Assembly (NCBI GenBank): GCA_002362105.1
Contig: DETD01000019.1
Coordinates: forward strand, 12,684 to 76,683
Length of the DNA: 64,000 bases
Direction: 5' to 3'
From: Bacteroidales bacterium UBA3297
Lineage (GTDB): Bacteria; Bacteroidota; Bacteroidia; Bacteroidales; Paludibacteraceae
Each line of letters opens with the position of its first letter. The stretch's first letter is position 1. Position numbers and translations under genes: made by a program. Below, piece by piece: positions 35,534 to 45,014 of this stretch. The notes under the pieces were generated by a model, which saw nothing but the letters and a program-made list of their open reading frames with translations, had not been told where the DNA came from and made no database searches.

Positions 35534-35593
35534 AGTTTTTATGCGTTAACAATGTTCATTTTTAACAAGTTTTCAACACTTTAACGCATTCTT

Positions 35594-36958
35594 TTATTTA
35601 GTGCAGTGGTCTGTACATGAGTTGCAAACCAGAGTTTCGCCTCTGAAGCGGCGTTCTACCAGCATGTGCATGCGGGTGCGCAGCGCCTCTATCTTGATGT
35701 TCTCTATCACATCGTTGGCAAATGCCACCATCAGCAGCATGCGGGCTTCTGCTTCGGGTATTCCGCGCGACTGCATGTAGAACAGGGCCTCTTTGTCGAG
35801 TTGGCCCACGGTGGCGCCGTGGCTGCACTTCACGTCGTCGGCATAAATTTCAAGATGCGGCTTGGTATACATTTTGGCGGTTGGGGTAACCACAATGTTG
35901 CGGTTGCTCTGGTAGGCCTCGGTTTTCTGCGAGCCTTTGTTTACCAGAATTTTGCCGTCGAAGCTGCCCACCGATTCCTCGTTCAGAATATACTTGTAGA
36001 GTTCGTTGGTTTTGCAGTGTCCTACCGCATGGTTTACAAAGGTGTGGTTGTCGATGTGCTTGTCGCCGTCGCCGATAGCCATACCGCACAGGTTCAGTTC
36101 GGCGTGCTCGCCCAGCAGTTCGACGTTGATGTTATTGCGGGTGAATCCGTTTTTCAGTGTAATTTCGTTGACCATCACGTTGCTGTCGGCCTGTTGCTCG
36201 ATAAACAGCGAGCCAATGTTGGTCATGCTGGCTTCGGTGTCTTCCAGCTTGTACATTTCCAGAGTGCCGTATTGTCCGACAAACACTTCGGTGACACGGT
36301 TGCAAAGGTAGTTGTACTTTTTCGAGGTGTGTCCGCAAACCAGCAACTGCAGTTTGGCCCCCTCTTCCACCACTACCAGGTTACGGCTGGTGGCCATCAT
36401 GTCGAGGTCTCCGTTCATTACGTTGATAATCTGGATAGGGAAGTCGGTCTGCACCTGTTTGGGTACGTAGATGAAGAAGCCGTCTTGAGCGAAAGCCGTG
36501 TTGAAGGCAACGGTAGTGTCAACATCCCATTTGGCGGCTTTGCCGTAGTACTTGGCCACCAGTTCGGGGTGCGTTTTGGCCACCTGCCTCAAACTGCCGG
36601 CAACAATGCCCTGTTTCTGCAGAGCGGCAATCTCGTCGAGTGCCTTTTGGTCGTTGCTGTAGAAAACATCGTTCACCACAAAGAACAGATGGCTCTTTAT
36701 GGCTTGTATGTCGCACTTGAACGTTTTGTATGGGTTGAAGTCTATGTTGAACTGCGTCAGGTTCATGCCGTAGTTGGTGGCATAGCGTTCCCTCATGTCC
36801 GAGCGTTGGAAGTCTTCCCACTTTTTGGTTGGGAAGCCTCTTTCGGCAAGGGCGTTGATGGCGTCGTCGCGCAGGGCGTTGAGCGGAGCGGACGACTGCG
36901 CCTTCACCTTGTCGGCCATCTGGTTGTATATATCGATGTACGGTTGTTCTACACTCAT
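35594..36958 (-). CDS. sufD: Fe-S cluster assembly scaffold subunit SufD
   Basis: 454 residues with the SufBD beta-helix core. C-terminal landmarks are DVKCSHGATVGQLDKEALFY, MQSRGIPEAEARMLLMVAF and the helical end MHMLVERRFRGE. A Cys/His-rich tail (LVCNSCTDHC) ends the protein. It partners SufB and SufC in the cytosolic SufBC2D complex. It is the last gene of sufBCD, 32 nt after sufC. Confidence 0.95.
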   Translation of the reverse strand: MSVEQPYIDIYNQMADKVKAQSSAPLNALRDDAINALAERGFPTKKWEDFQRSDMRERYATNYGMNLTQFNIDFNPYKTFKCDIQAIKSHLFFVVNDVFYSNDQKALDEIAALQKQGIVAGSLRQVAKTHPELVAKYYGKAAKWDVDTTVAFNTAFAQDGFFIYVPKQVQTDFPIQIINVMNGDLDMMATSRNLVVVEEGAKLQLLVCGHTSKKYNYLCNRVTEVFVGQYGTLEMYKLEDTEASMTNIGSLFIEQQADSNVMVNEITLKNGFTRNNINVELLGEHAELNLCGMAIGDGDKHIDNHTFVNHAVGHCKTNELYKYILNEESVGSFDGKILVNKGSQKTEAYQSNRNIVVTPTAKMYTKPHLEIYADDVKCSHGATVGQLDKEALFYMQSRGIPEAEARMLLMVAFANDVIENIKIEALRTRMHMLVERRFRGETLVCNSCTDHCTK

Positions 36959-36990
36959 GTCAATTGCATAAATTGGTTTTGTGCGTGGTA

Positions 36991-37752
36991 TTATAGGTCG
37001 CCCTGTTCGCGCTTGATCCAGTCGTAGCCTTTTTCCTCCAGTTCGGCAACCAGCTCGCGGCCTTCGGTCTTAACGATGCGGCCCTTGTACAGCACATGTA
37101 CCACGTCGGGCACAATGTAGTCGAGCAGGCGCTGGTAGTGGGTAATGACGATGCTGGCGTTCTCGCTGTTGCGCAAGTGGTTCACACCCTTTGCCACAAT
37201 ACGGAGTGCGTCGATGTCGAGGCCAGAGTCAGTTTCGTCGAGAATCGACAGTTTGGGCTCCAGCATAGCCATCTGGAAAATTTCGTTACGCTTTTTCTCA
37301 CCACCCGAAAAACCTTCGTTTACCGAACGGTTGGCCAACTTGTTGTCGAGTTCGACCAAGTCTTTGCGCTCGCGCATCATCTTCAAGAATTCGGTGGCGC
37401 TGAGTGCGGGTTGGCCCTGGTATTTGCGTTTTTCGTTAACGGCGGTGCGGATGAAGTTGACCATGCTTACGCCTGGAATCTCGACCGGATACTGGAAACT
37501 GAGGAACATGCCTTCGCGGGCACGGTCTTCTGGAGCCATTTCCAGCAGGTTCTTCCCGTTAAACATCACGCTGCCCTCGGTCACCGTATAGGTAGGGTTG
37601 CCGGTCAGCACGGCCGAAAGGGTGCTCTTGCCCGAACCGTTAGGTCCCATAATGGCATGAACCTCGCCGGGGTTGATGGTCAGGTTTACACCTTTCAGTA
37701 TCTCTTTGTCGCCAATGTTGGCGTGAAGGTTCTTTATTTCAAGTAAGCCCAT
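36991..37752 (-). CDS. sufC: Fe-S assembly ABC-type ATPase SufC
   Basis: 253 residues: Walker A GPNGSGKSTLSAVL, the Suf-type signature VNEGFSGGEKKRNEIFQMA, Walker B LSILDETDSGLDIDAL and the H-loop ITHYQRLLDYI. It is the soluble ATPase that drives SufBC2D. It lies between sufB (36 nt gap) and sufD in one operon. Confidence 0.97.
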   Translation of the reverse strand: MGLLEIKNLHANIGDKEILKGVNLTINPGEVHAIMGPNGSGKSTLSAVLTGNPTYTVTEGSVMFNGKNLLEMAPEDRAREGMFLSFQYPVEIPGVSMVNFIRTAVNEKRKYQGQPALSATEFLKMMRERKDLVELDNKLANRSVNEGFSGGEKKRNEIFQMAMLEPKLSILDETDSGLDIDALRIVAKGVNHLRNSENASIVITHYQRLLDYIVPDVVHVLYKGRIVKTEGRELVAELEEKGYDWIKREQGDL

Positions 37753-37788
37753 ATATTGTGTCTGTTTTTTGCGAAAATGTATGAGTAA

Positions 37789-39237
37789 TTATCCGACTGA
37801 GTTTTCGAGCGATACGGCCAGCAGTTTCTGCGCCTCTACGGCAAACTCCATCGGCAGTTTGTTGATGACTTCTTTGGCGTAGCCGTTCACAATCAGGCCC
37901 ACAGCGTCTTCAGTCGAGATGCCGCGCTGGTTGCAGTAGAAAATCTGGTCTTCGTCGACCTTGCTGGTAGTCGCTTCGTGTTGTACGACCGAGGTCTCGT
38001 TGTCGACCTGTATGTAAGGGAAGGTGTGTGCCCCGCACTTGTCGCCCAGCAAGAGGCTGTCGCACTGCGAGAAGTTGCGCGAGTTGCTCGCCTTTGGCAC
38101 CACACGCACCTCGCCACGGTAGCTGTTCTGGCTCTGGCCAGCCGAAATACCTTTTGAAACGATGCGGCTCTTGGTGTTTTTGCCCAAGTGGATCATCTTG
38201 GTGCCGGTGTCGGCTTGTTGGAAGTTGTTGGTGACTGCCACCGAGTAGAACTCGCCCACCGAATTGTCGCCTGCCAAAATGCAGCTTGGGTACTTCCAGG
38301 TGATGGCCGAGCCGGTCTCAACCTGTGTCCACGATATTTTCGAGCTGTCGCCCTTGCAGATGGCGCGTTTGGTTACACAGTTGTAGATACCGCCCTTGCC
38401 GTCTTTGTCGCCCGGATACCAGTTTTGTACGGTACTGTATTTTATTTCCGCACGGTCGTGTGCCACAATCTCCACAATGGCGGCGTGCATCTGCGCCTCG
38501 TCGCGCTGTGGAGCGGTACAACCTTCGAGGTACGATACGTAGCTGTCGTCGTCGGCTACGATAAGGGTGCGCTCGAACTGGCCTGTCTTAGCCGCGTTGA
38601 TGCGGAAGTAAGACGACAATTCCATAGGGCAGCGGACGCCTTTGGGTATATATACGAAACTGCCGTCGCTGAATACGGCCGAATTAAGGGCCGCAAAGAA
38701 ATTGTCGGTATAGGGAACAACGGTGCCGAGATACTTGCGCACCAAATCGGGGTAGTCTTTTACGGCGGAACTGATTGAGCAGAAAATGATGCCCAATTCG
38801 GCTAACTGCTCCTTAAAGGTGGTTTTGACCGACACGCTGTCCATAACGGCGTCGACCGCCATTCCCGACAGTTGGGCGCGTTCGTAAAGGGGAATGCCCA
38901 GTTTGTCGAAAGTCTTGTTCAGTTCGGGGTCGATACCGTTGGTATCGGTTTTATTGGTCTTCGACTTAGGAGCCGAATAGTAGTAGATGCTTTGGAAGTC
39001 AATTTCGGGCATGTCGATGTGTGCCCATTTAGGCATTCCCAATGTTTGCCAGTGGCGGAAGGCCTTGAGGCGGAACTCTAAAAGCCACTCGGGCTCGTTC
39101 TTTTTCTCAGAAATGAGGTGGATGATGTCTTCGTTAAGACCTTGTGGAATGGTGTCGGCGTCTATATCGGTTACAAAACCGTATTTATATTCTTGGTTAG
39201 TAACCTGCTCAACTATGTTTTCTTCTTGCTCTGCCAT
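37789..39237 (-). CDS. sufB: Fe-S cluster assembly scaffold subunit SufB
   Basis: 482 residues, the usual SufB length. It has YVPKGVRCPMELSSYFRINA-type sequence (here YIPKGVRCPMELSSYFRIN), QFERTLIVADDDSYVSYLEG, CTAPQRDEAQMHAAIVEI and a C-terminal CDSLLLGDKCGAHTFPYIQ. It is the cluster-building scaffold and heads sufBCD; sufS and sufE are not adjacent. A -7 box (39274-39281) lies about 40 nt upstream. Confidence 0.97.
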   Translation of the reverse strand: MAEQEENIVEQVTNQEYKYGFVTDIDADTIPQGLNEDIIHLISEKKNEPEWLLEFRLKAFRHWQTLGMPKWAHIDMPEIDFQSIYYYSAPKSKTNKTDTNGIDPELNKTFDKLGIPLYERAQLSGMAVDAVMDSVSVKTTFKEQLAELGIIFCSISSAVKDYPDLVRKYLGTVVPYTDNFFAALNSAVFSDGSFVYIPKGVRCPMELSSYFRINAAKTGQFERTLIVADDDSYVSYLEGCTAPQRDEAQMHAAIVEIVAHDRAEIKYSTVQNWYPGDKDGKGGIYNCVTKRAICKGDSSKISWTQVETGSAITWKYPSCILAGDNSVGEFYSVAVTNNFQQADTGTKMIHLGKNTKSRIVSKGISAGQSQNSYRGEVRVVPKASNSRNFSQCDSLLLGDKCGAHTFPYIQVDNETSVVQHEATTSKVDEDQIFYCNQRGISTEDAVGLIVNGYAKEVINKLPMEFAVEAQKLLAVSLENSVG

Positions 39238-39273
39238 TTTTTCGAATAAATAGGGTCTTTATGCCCATTTTCG

Positions 39274-39281
39274 CAAAATTA
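39274..39281 (-). promoter_or_regulatory. sufBCD -7 box (TAATTTTG on the minus strand)
   Basis: CAAAATTA on the plus strand is the complement of TAATTTTG followed by C, 37 nt before the sufB ATG. No -33 TTG at the usual spacing. Confidence 0.5.
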
Positions 39282-39445
39282 ACAAAAAACGGCGGGATTA
39301 AGCCTTCCACATGTATGGTATTTTTATCGGATAGCATAGAAAGCAATGGTAGCGGCGGGTTATTTTGTTGCAATTGTAACGACTAGGGGTCGCTCATTAC
39401 GCTATTTTCACGTGCTGGTTTTGTATAATCAGTTCCGAATGTGTT

Positions 39446-39541
39446 CAAAAACTTTCCAAAATTTGTATTTCGCGATCCGAAAACTTTCCAAAATTTGCAT
39501 TTCACGGGCTGAAAATTTTCCAAATTTTGCATTTTATTGAT
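39446..39541. repeat. Three tandem 32-bp repeats upstream of the DUF262 operon
   Basis: Units start at 39446, 39478 and 39510, exactly 32 bp apart. The shared core is AAAACTTTCCAAAATTTGCA with ATTTC after it. Unit 1 and unit 2 differ at five positions, unit 2 and unit 3 at eight. They lie 120-215 bp before the DUF262 start codon, in the gap between divergent sufB and this operon, and look like repressor or activator binding sites. Direct orientation and no spacers exclude a CRISPR array. Confidence 0.8.
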
Positions 39542-39662
39542 GTAAGATGTTAATTTTGAGGTAAAAACGAATGCCTATGGATTTGCAAAGAATACACTCT
39601 GATCAGAGGTAAGAACTATATGCAACTGACGTCAATTAACATAACTATAAAAAGCTATAACA

Positions 39663-41396
39663 ATGGATTTAATACCAATTTCAAAATGTAAAGGATATAC
39701 TTTTGTAATACCATATCAGCAACGTGGTTATAGGTGGACTCAAGATAATGTAGAAACGTTACTTGAGGATTTTAACTCTTTCCTTGAAAGTGAGAAAAAA
39801 ATGTATTGTCTACAGCCTATAACGGTAGTGAAAGTAGAGGGTGAAGAGAATTCTTATCGTGTTGTTGATGGTCAGCAACGTTTAACAACTTTATTCTTGA
39901 TATGGAAGTTTCTCGGTCAGCAACCATACAATTTTGAGTTTGAAAGAGATGATAAAATGAACAAAAGTGAAACATTTCTTAATAAAATTTTTCTTAATAA
40001 AATTGAGATTGCTAAAGAGACCGAAGAGGAAGCCGAAGAAGAAATCGATAAATACTATATTTATCGTGCATACAAGACGATAAATGAATGGTTTGAAAGT
40101 CACAACAGTAAAAAGGAACAATTTCTTAAGTTATTTGATAAAGAAGATGGCAAATCAATTGGAATTCTTTGGCACATAGTTAATGCCGTAAAGGAACATC
40201 AGGTTTTCCGTAATATTAATAGTGGCAAAATACAGTTAGGGAATAGTGATTTGATTAAAGCGTTACTATTAAATAAAACGGCTAATCTGGAGAATCGTCA
40301 ACAAATAGCTGCACAGTTTGAATTGATGGAACGTCAATTGTCAGAGGACCATTTTTGGTATATGTTACGTAAAGAAGACATTAAACCATTGAAAGGACAA
40401 TCGCGTATAGACTTGATTTTTAATATGGTTGCAAATATTAAACAGGAAGATTATCAAGTTGAACCTCGGAAATCTTTCTATGAATTCTCGAAATCTGAAG
40501 ATTTGCATAGTAAGTGGAAAGAAGCACGAGAAAAATTCCAACGATTAAGGGACTTGTTTGACGATCCTGTTACTTTCCATTATGTTGGTTTCTTAATCTA
40601 TTGTGGACAATCATTAGATGATATTGTTAAGGAGTATGCGAAATGTACGAAAAAAAATTTTGTGGAGCATCTGAAGGAACTCATAAAGAAAAAATTAAAG
40701 CATCGATCTTTAGATGATTATTCATTCTATGATGATAAAAGAGAGTTGCGAAAACTGTTTATATTACATAATATCGAAACATTATTATTCAGATATAAAG
40801 AACTGAAAGATAGTAAAAGTCTGAGAACTACGTTTGAAAATTTTCCGTTTGAACTGCTCTATAAGCAGAGTTGGAATATAGAGCACATAGCGTCTCATAC
40901 TGATAATAGTCTAAAAAACGAGAATGATAGAAGTGATTGGTTGAAGAGCGTTGTGGCAGATTTTAAAACTACTATTAGTGAAGACGTCGAATTAGAGAAT
41001 TTAAAAAACGAGGCGGAGTCTGATTTGAATAATGATGACAAGTTTATGGCTTTTTACAATAAGGTACTTGAAAAAGTAAACGATAATCCAATTAAAGAGG
41101 AGGACAAGGACAGAATAGGAAATTTGGTGTTATTGGACGAACATACTAACAAAAGTTTTCATAATTCGTTGTTCCCACGCAAACGTCGAATCGTTATAAT
41201 GGCAAGTGGATTGAGAAATAAGAATGATTCCGAAAATGTCGAGTCTGTTTATGTTCCGATTTGTACGCAGCAAGTCTATACGAAATCGTACAACAAGCAA
41301 AGCAATGTTAATTTGAATTGTTGGGGACAAGACGACTACAACTCGTATGTGGAAGATATTAGGGAAAAGTTACAATTTTATTTAAAAAAAGATTAG
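39663..41396 (+). CDS. DUF262-DUF1524 protein, GmrSD-like (with HNH domain)
   Basis: 577 residues. The DUF262 (ParB/Srx-like) part spans about 1-330: YTFVIPYQQRGYRWTQDNVE, the signature YRVVDGQQRLTTLFLIW and FRNINSGKIQLGNSDLIKALL. The C-terminal DUF1524 part carries the HNH-like block SWNIEHIASHTDNS (about 403-416) and RIGNLVLLDEHTNKSFHNS then LFPRKRRIV. In GmrSD-type IV restriction enzymes DUF262 hydrolyses NTP and DUF1524 cuts modified DNA; a similar role is likely but unproven. The gene is strongly AT-rich compared with sufB and waaA, a sign of transfer. The partner gene starts 12 nt downstream. Confidence 0.88.
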   Translation: MDLIPISKCKGYTFVIPYQQRGYRWTQDNVETLLEDFNSFLESEKKMYCLQPITVVKVEGEENSYRVVDGQQRLTTLFLIWKFLGQQPYNFEFERDDKMNKSETFLNKIFLNKIEIAKETEEEAEEEIDKYYIYRAYKTINEWFESHNSKKEQFLKLFDKEDGKSIGILWHIVNAVKEHQVFRNINSGKIQLGNSDLIKALLLNKTANLENRQQIAAQFELMERQLSEDHFWYMLRKEDIKPLKGQSRIDLIFNMVANIKQEDYQVEPRKSFYEFSKSEDLHSKWKEAREKFQRLRDLFDDPVTFHYVGFLIYCGQSLDDIVKEYAKCTKKNFVEHLKELIKKKLKHRSLDDYSFYDDKRELRKLFILHNIETLLFRYKELKDSKSLRTTFENFPFELLYKQSWNIEHIASHTDNSLKNENDRSDWLKSVVADFKTTISEDVELENLKNEAESDLNNDDKFMAFYNKVLEKVNDNPIKEEDKDRIGNLVLLDEHTNKSFHNSLFPRKRRIVIMASGLRNKNDSENVESVYVPICTQQVYTKSYNKQSNVNLNCWGQDDYNSYVEDIREKLQFYLKKD

Positions 41397-41408
41397 GAGA
41401 GGATTAAG

Positions 41409-43676
41409 ATGACAACATTTGAGCAAGAGTTTATCGAAAAAAAAATAGACATAAAAATTCCATTGTTGCAACGTGATTATGTCCAAGGTGGAAGAGAAGA
41501 TGTGATAAAACCGTTTATGGAACAACTGAAATCTGTTATAGAAAAAGAAACAGAGACAGAAAAGATGGATTTAAACTATATATATGGATACAATGAAGAA
41601 AGTACTGCATTTATTCCTATTGATGGACAACAACGTCTAATCACGTTGTGGCTATTACACCTATATATTTACGCTAAGACATCGAAGGAATATCCTGTTA
41701 ACTTGATTTTCGAATCCAGAGAATTTGCTGATAGCTTCTGTGAAAAATTGAAGGGAAAACTTTGTGACATCCTTAAAGAAAAGGATACTGAAGACGACCT
41801 TAAAGAAAAAATAATTGATGCAGAATGGTTTGTAAATGGTTGGTTGTCTGATGTAACTGTTGTGAATATGTTGAATACTCTCAACTTGATTGGTAAGGAG
41901 ACGCTGCCAGACAATCCTAAGTTAGAAAATATCGTTTTCGAATTCTTGAATATGAAAGATGAGAATATTGATGATGATGTGTATATAAAAATGAATGGTC
42001 GAGGAAGACCATTGTCATATTTTGAGAATTTGAAGTCTTGGATGGATGAACAAGTAAAAAAAGAAGAGGATTTTGGTAAAGAATGGGAAAATAAGATGGA
42101 CAATGAATGGACCGACTTTTTTTGGAAAAACCGAAATAAAACTCAAGAACATCCAGAAGAAATCGATGACGAGCAGGTTAGATTGTTTTATAGTTTACTA
42201 TTGTTGTACTGGAAAAAAAATGATACTAAAGAGAAAGATAATGAGTTGTTTTCCTCTTTACAAAGTGGAAAGATGATATCACTTTATCAAATTGAAAAAT
42301 CAAAGCTTTTCAACTCCGAAGTATTTCATTTTATTAGTAATTCTCTTGATGTGTTAAGTGATATAAGTGAGAATGTCAATAATAATATCCAGAACGTTAT
42401 AGGTGTCCTAGATTTGGATAAATTAGAAACTACGATTTTATATAAACTAGTTTTAAAGGACGCTACTTATTCTTCTTCGTTGCCTCTGTTATATGCTATG
42501 ATAAAAACTCCAGAACTTTATCGTAGTTCATCTCTCTTTAGGTGGATGAGAATATGGATTAATCTAGTACACAATTCTGATATAAGACAAGAAAATTTAG
42601 GTAGATTTTGTGAAACTGTAGATAAGATATATAAAGAAATAGAAAAAGAGAAATCGTCTGATTCTGATGTATTATATAGTGTTCTTTCCAAATTTAGTTG
42701 GAGTGAAGGAATGGGTATAGCAAAAGACCAGTTTTATGAAGAAATTGCAAAAGCAAAGCAGATACTACAAGGAAAGGAATGTGATAAGCCTAAAGATGAT
42801 AAACGGTCTTGGGAAGAAATAATCATCGATGCTGAAAAATATGCTTTCTTTAAGGGTGCAATTCGATTCTTATTCCAAAATAAAAATGGAGAGCCTTGTT
42901 GGGATGATTTCGACAAGAAGTGGGAGAATGCGAAAAAGTATTTTGGTCCGGATGGAGTAAAGGATGGGGTTGAATCTAATTGTATGTACAAAACGAATTC
43001 TTTGTTAATGAAGTGTTTGCTGGCGAATTGTGATGATTTTCAAGAAAAAGTATTCTATCATTTTGAATTTTCTAATGATGCATTAATTTGGAGGCGCATA
43101 CTATTATCAGATAAATGGAGGAACTCTGTTGATGTGGTTTTGAAATCTGACAATTTCACTACAGAAGAAACCGTGAAAAACATAAAGGATGAAGATATAA
43201 AGAATATTGTTGATGATGGATTAATGGATTTCATTTGTAATGTACGGTCTGGCGCTTGTATTCGAAAGACATATCACAATTATTATGCGTTGTGGCAAAA
43301 TCGTTATCCATCTTATCAAGTTGTGATAAACCCAATACTAAGTCAATTAGCGGGAAAAGAGATTGAATATAATGAAGAAAACAAGATACCAAACTGTAGG
43401 TTCTATAAATGTAGAAAAAAAAATGTTGAATTTAAGTATAAAAAGGATGATAAAGATTATTATTTCCAATGGTATGGTAACCCAAATGAAAAGGAATTGG
43501 ATGTCTATTTAATGGATAATGACTGGGCGGATTATAAAAAGAGACAAGAACCTGTCAATGATGAACAAACAGATAGAAGAGATTTTTATTGCTTTAGTGT
43601 AACGCCAGAGATGAACAATGACACATCTCTATTTATAGATGAACTTGATAAGCTTATAGAACAAGTAAAAGAGTGA
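41409..43676 (+). CDS. Second DUF262 protein, no recognisable nuclease domain
   Basis: 755 residues. The N-terminal DUF262 part shows IKIPLLQRDYVQGGREDVIK, the signature IPIDGQQRLITLWLLHLY and VYIKMNGRGRPLSYFENLKS. The middle is helical and charged. The last 250 residues (WENAKKYFGPDGVKDG... FKYKKDDKDYYFQWYG then NPNEKELDVYLMDND) do not show the DUF1524 EHI or GNL motifs. It is 12 nt after the first DUF262 gene, shares its AT-rich composition, and ends just before the 13-bp terminator at 43702. Pairing two DUF262 proteins with only one HNH suggests division of labour between sensing and cutting; this is inference. Confidence 0.82.
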   Translation: MTTFEQEFIEKKIDIKIPLLQRDYVQGGREDVIKPFMEQLKSVIEKETETEKMDLNYIYGYNEESTAFIPIDGQQRLITLWLLHLYIYAKTSKEYPVNLIFESREFADSFCEKLKGKLCDILKEKDTEDDLKEKIIDAEWFVNGWLSDVTVVNMLNTLNLIGKETLPDNPKLENIVFEFLNMKDENIDDDVYIKMNGRGRPLSYFENLKSWMDEQVKKEEDFGKEWENKMDNEWTDFFWKNRNKTQEHPEEIDDEQVRLFYSLLLLYWKKNDTKEKDNELFSSLQSGKMISLYQIEKSKLFNSEVFHFISNSLDVLSDISENVNNNIQNVIGVLDLDKLETTILYKLVLKDATYSSSLPLLYAMIKTPELYRSSSLFRWMRIWINLVHNSDIRQENLGRFCETVDKIYKEIEKEKSSDSDVLYSVLSKFSWSEGMGIAKDQFYEEIAKAKQILQGKECDKPKDDKRSWEEIIIDAEKYAFFKGAIRFLFQNKNGEPCWDDFDKKWENAKKYFGPDGVKDGVESNCMYKTNSLLMKCLLANCDDFQEKVFYHFEFSNDALIWRRILLSDKWRNSVDVVLKSDNFTTEETVKNIKDEDIKNIVDDGLMDFICNVRSGACIRKTYHNYYALWQNRYPSYQVVINPILSQLAGKEIEYNEENKIPNCRFYKCRKKNVEFKYKKDDKDYYFQWYGNPNEKELDVYLMDNDWADYKKRQEPVNDEQTDRRDFYCFSVTPEMNNDTSLFIDELDKLIEQVKE

Positions 43677-43701
43677 AAATAGCACTCTATGAATATAATA
43701 G

Positions 43702-43740
43702 CGCGCGCCACTAGCATAGACCTAGTGGCGCGCGTTTATT
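43702..43740 (+). terminator. Very strong terminator closing the DUF262 operon
   Basis: A perfect 13-bp GC-rich stem CGCGCGCCACTAG / CTAGTGGCGCGCG (43702-43714, 43722-43734) with a 7-nt loop, followed by TTTATTTATA. It lies between convergent DUF262 and waaA genes. Confidence 0.85.
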
Positions 43741-43755
43741 TATAGCCTTGATCTG

Positions 43756-44988
43756 TTACTTCCCGAACAAATGTCCCATAATGAGTTCGGTGGCTCCGCT
43801 GTTAGCGGCGACAAACTGTTTGGCGATAGCTGACGTTTCGGCCAGGCGTTGTGAGTCTGGCGACATCAGGCTGTCGAGAACCATGGCCAGTTGTTTCCCG
43901 TCTTCAATGTGGAAAGCGCCTCCGGCCTTCTCCATCTCGACGGCTTCGCGGAACTTGCGGTAGTTCGGGCCAAACACCACGGGCATACCGTAAACGGCAG
44001 GTTCGAGAATGTTGTGGATGCCCACTCCAAATCCGCCACCAATATAGGCCAGTTCGCCGTATTTGTAGATGCTCGAAAGAATACCTATGCAGTCAATCAC
44101 CAGCACGTCGGCAGTGGCTGCAGTTTCGGTGGTAGCCTGGGTGTAGCGCACGCATTTGCGGTTCAGTTTGCCGATAATCTCTTGCACATGTCCCTCGTCG
44201 GTCTCGTGGGGAGCAATAATAATTCGGTAGTCTTTCGTGTTGAAGTATTCGGCCAGCAGGTCTTCGTCCTTAGGCCATGAGCTTCCGGCAATAAGGATGG
44301 GGCGTTCGCCACGTTTGAAGGCCTCGCAGACGGGTAGGTCTTTTGCACTCTGTGCAATGGCCAGTACGCGGTCGAAGCGGGTGTCGCCACAGGCGGTGGC
44401 GTTTGTCACCCCGATGGTGGCCAGCAGGCTGACCGACTGCTCGTCTTGGACAAACAGGTGGTTGAAGGTGCCCAGCACCTTGCGGTACCAACCGCCATAC
44501 CACTTGAAGAAGGCCTGTGTTGGCAGGAAGATGGCCGATACCATATAGGTAGGTATGCCCTTCGACTTCAACTCGTGCAGGTAGTTGATCCAGTACTCGT
44601 ATTTTACGAAGACGGCCATCTGGGGCTTGCAGAGTTCAACGAACTTGGCCGCATTGCCGATGGTGTCCATTGGCAGGTAGCAGATGATGTCGGCCTGGTT
44701 GTAGTTCTTACGGATTTCGTAGCCCGATGGCGAGAAAAAGGTAAGAAGAATCTTATAGTCGGGGTGCTCCTGCTTGATACGTTCTATAATAGGGCGACCT
44801 TGCTCGAATTCGCCGAGCGAGGCCACGTGGAACCAAATGTAACGGGCATTTGGGTCGATTTGCTGCTTCAGTTTGTCGTACCAGCCCAAACGGCCGTCGA
44901 CAAAGAATTTGGCTTTCTCGTTGAACATCGACGCTATGCGTACCAGCAACCAATACAGCCAAATGCCGAAACTATATAAATAGCGCAT
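43756..44988 (-). CDS. waaA: 3-deoxy-D-manno-octulosonic acid (Kdo) transferase WaaA
   Basis: 410 residues with an N-terminal membrane anchor (LYSFGIWLYWLLVRIASMF). GT-B (GT30) features are WFHVASLGEFEQGRPII with the catalytic Glu, LLTFFSPSGYEIRKNY, VFVKYEYW, LIAGSSWPKDEDLL, IIAPHETDEGHV and GGGFGVGIHNILEPAVYG. It adds Kdo to the lipid A precursor at the cytoplasmic face of the inner membrane. It lies 26 nt after gltX in the same orientation. Confidence 0.95.
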   Translation of the reverse strand: MRYLYSFGIWLYWLLVRIASMFNEKAKFFVDGRLGWYDKLKQQIDPNARYIWFHVASLGEFEQGRPIIERIKQEHPDYKILLTFFSPSGYEIRKNYNQADIICYLPMDTIGNAAKFVELCKPQMAVFVKYEYWINYLHELKSKGIPTYMVSAIFLPTQAFFKWYGGWYRKVLGTFNHLFVQDEQSVSLLATIGVTNATACGDTRFDRVLAIAQSAKDLPVCEAFKRGERPILIAGSSWPKDEDLLAEYFNTKDYRIIIAPHETDEGHVQEIIGKLNRKCVRYTQATTETAATADVLVIDCIGILSSIYKYGELAYIGGGFGVGIHNILEPAVYGMPVVFGPNYRKFREAVEMEKAGGAFHIEDGKQLAMVLDSLMSPDSQRLAETSAIAKQFVAANSGATELIMGHLFGK

Positions 44989-45014
44989 GATTCTGTTTAA
45001 TAACCTACGAAATT

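Noticed and set aside
35666..37027. 453-codon open frame on the plus strand
   Set aside because: Antisense to sufD; no protein-like features.
39446..39541. Possible CRISPR array
   Set aside because: The three 32-bp units are contiguous and direct, with no spacers, and no cas gene is present.
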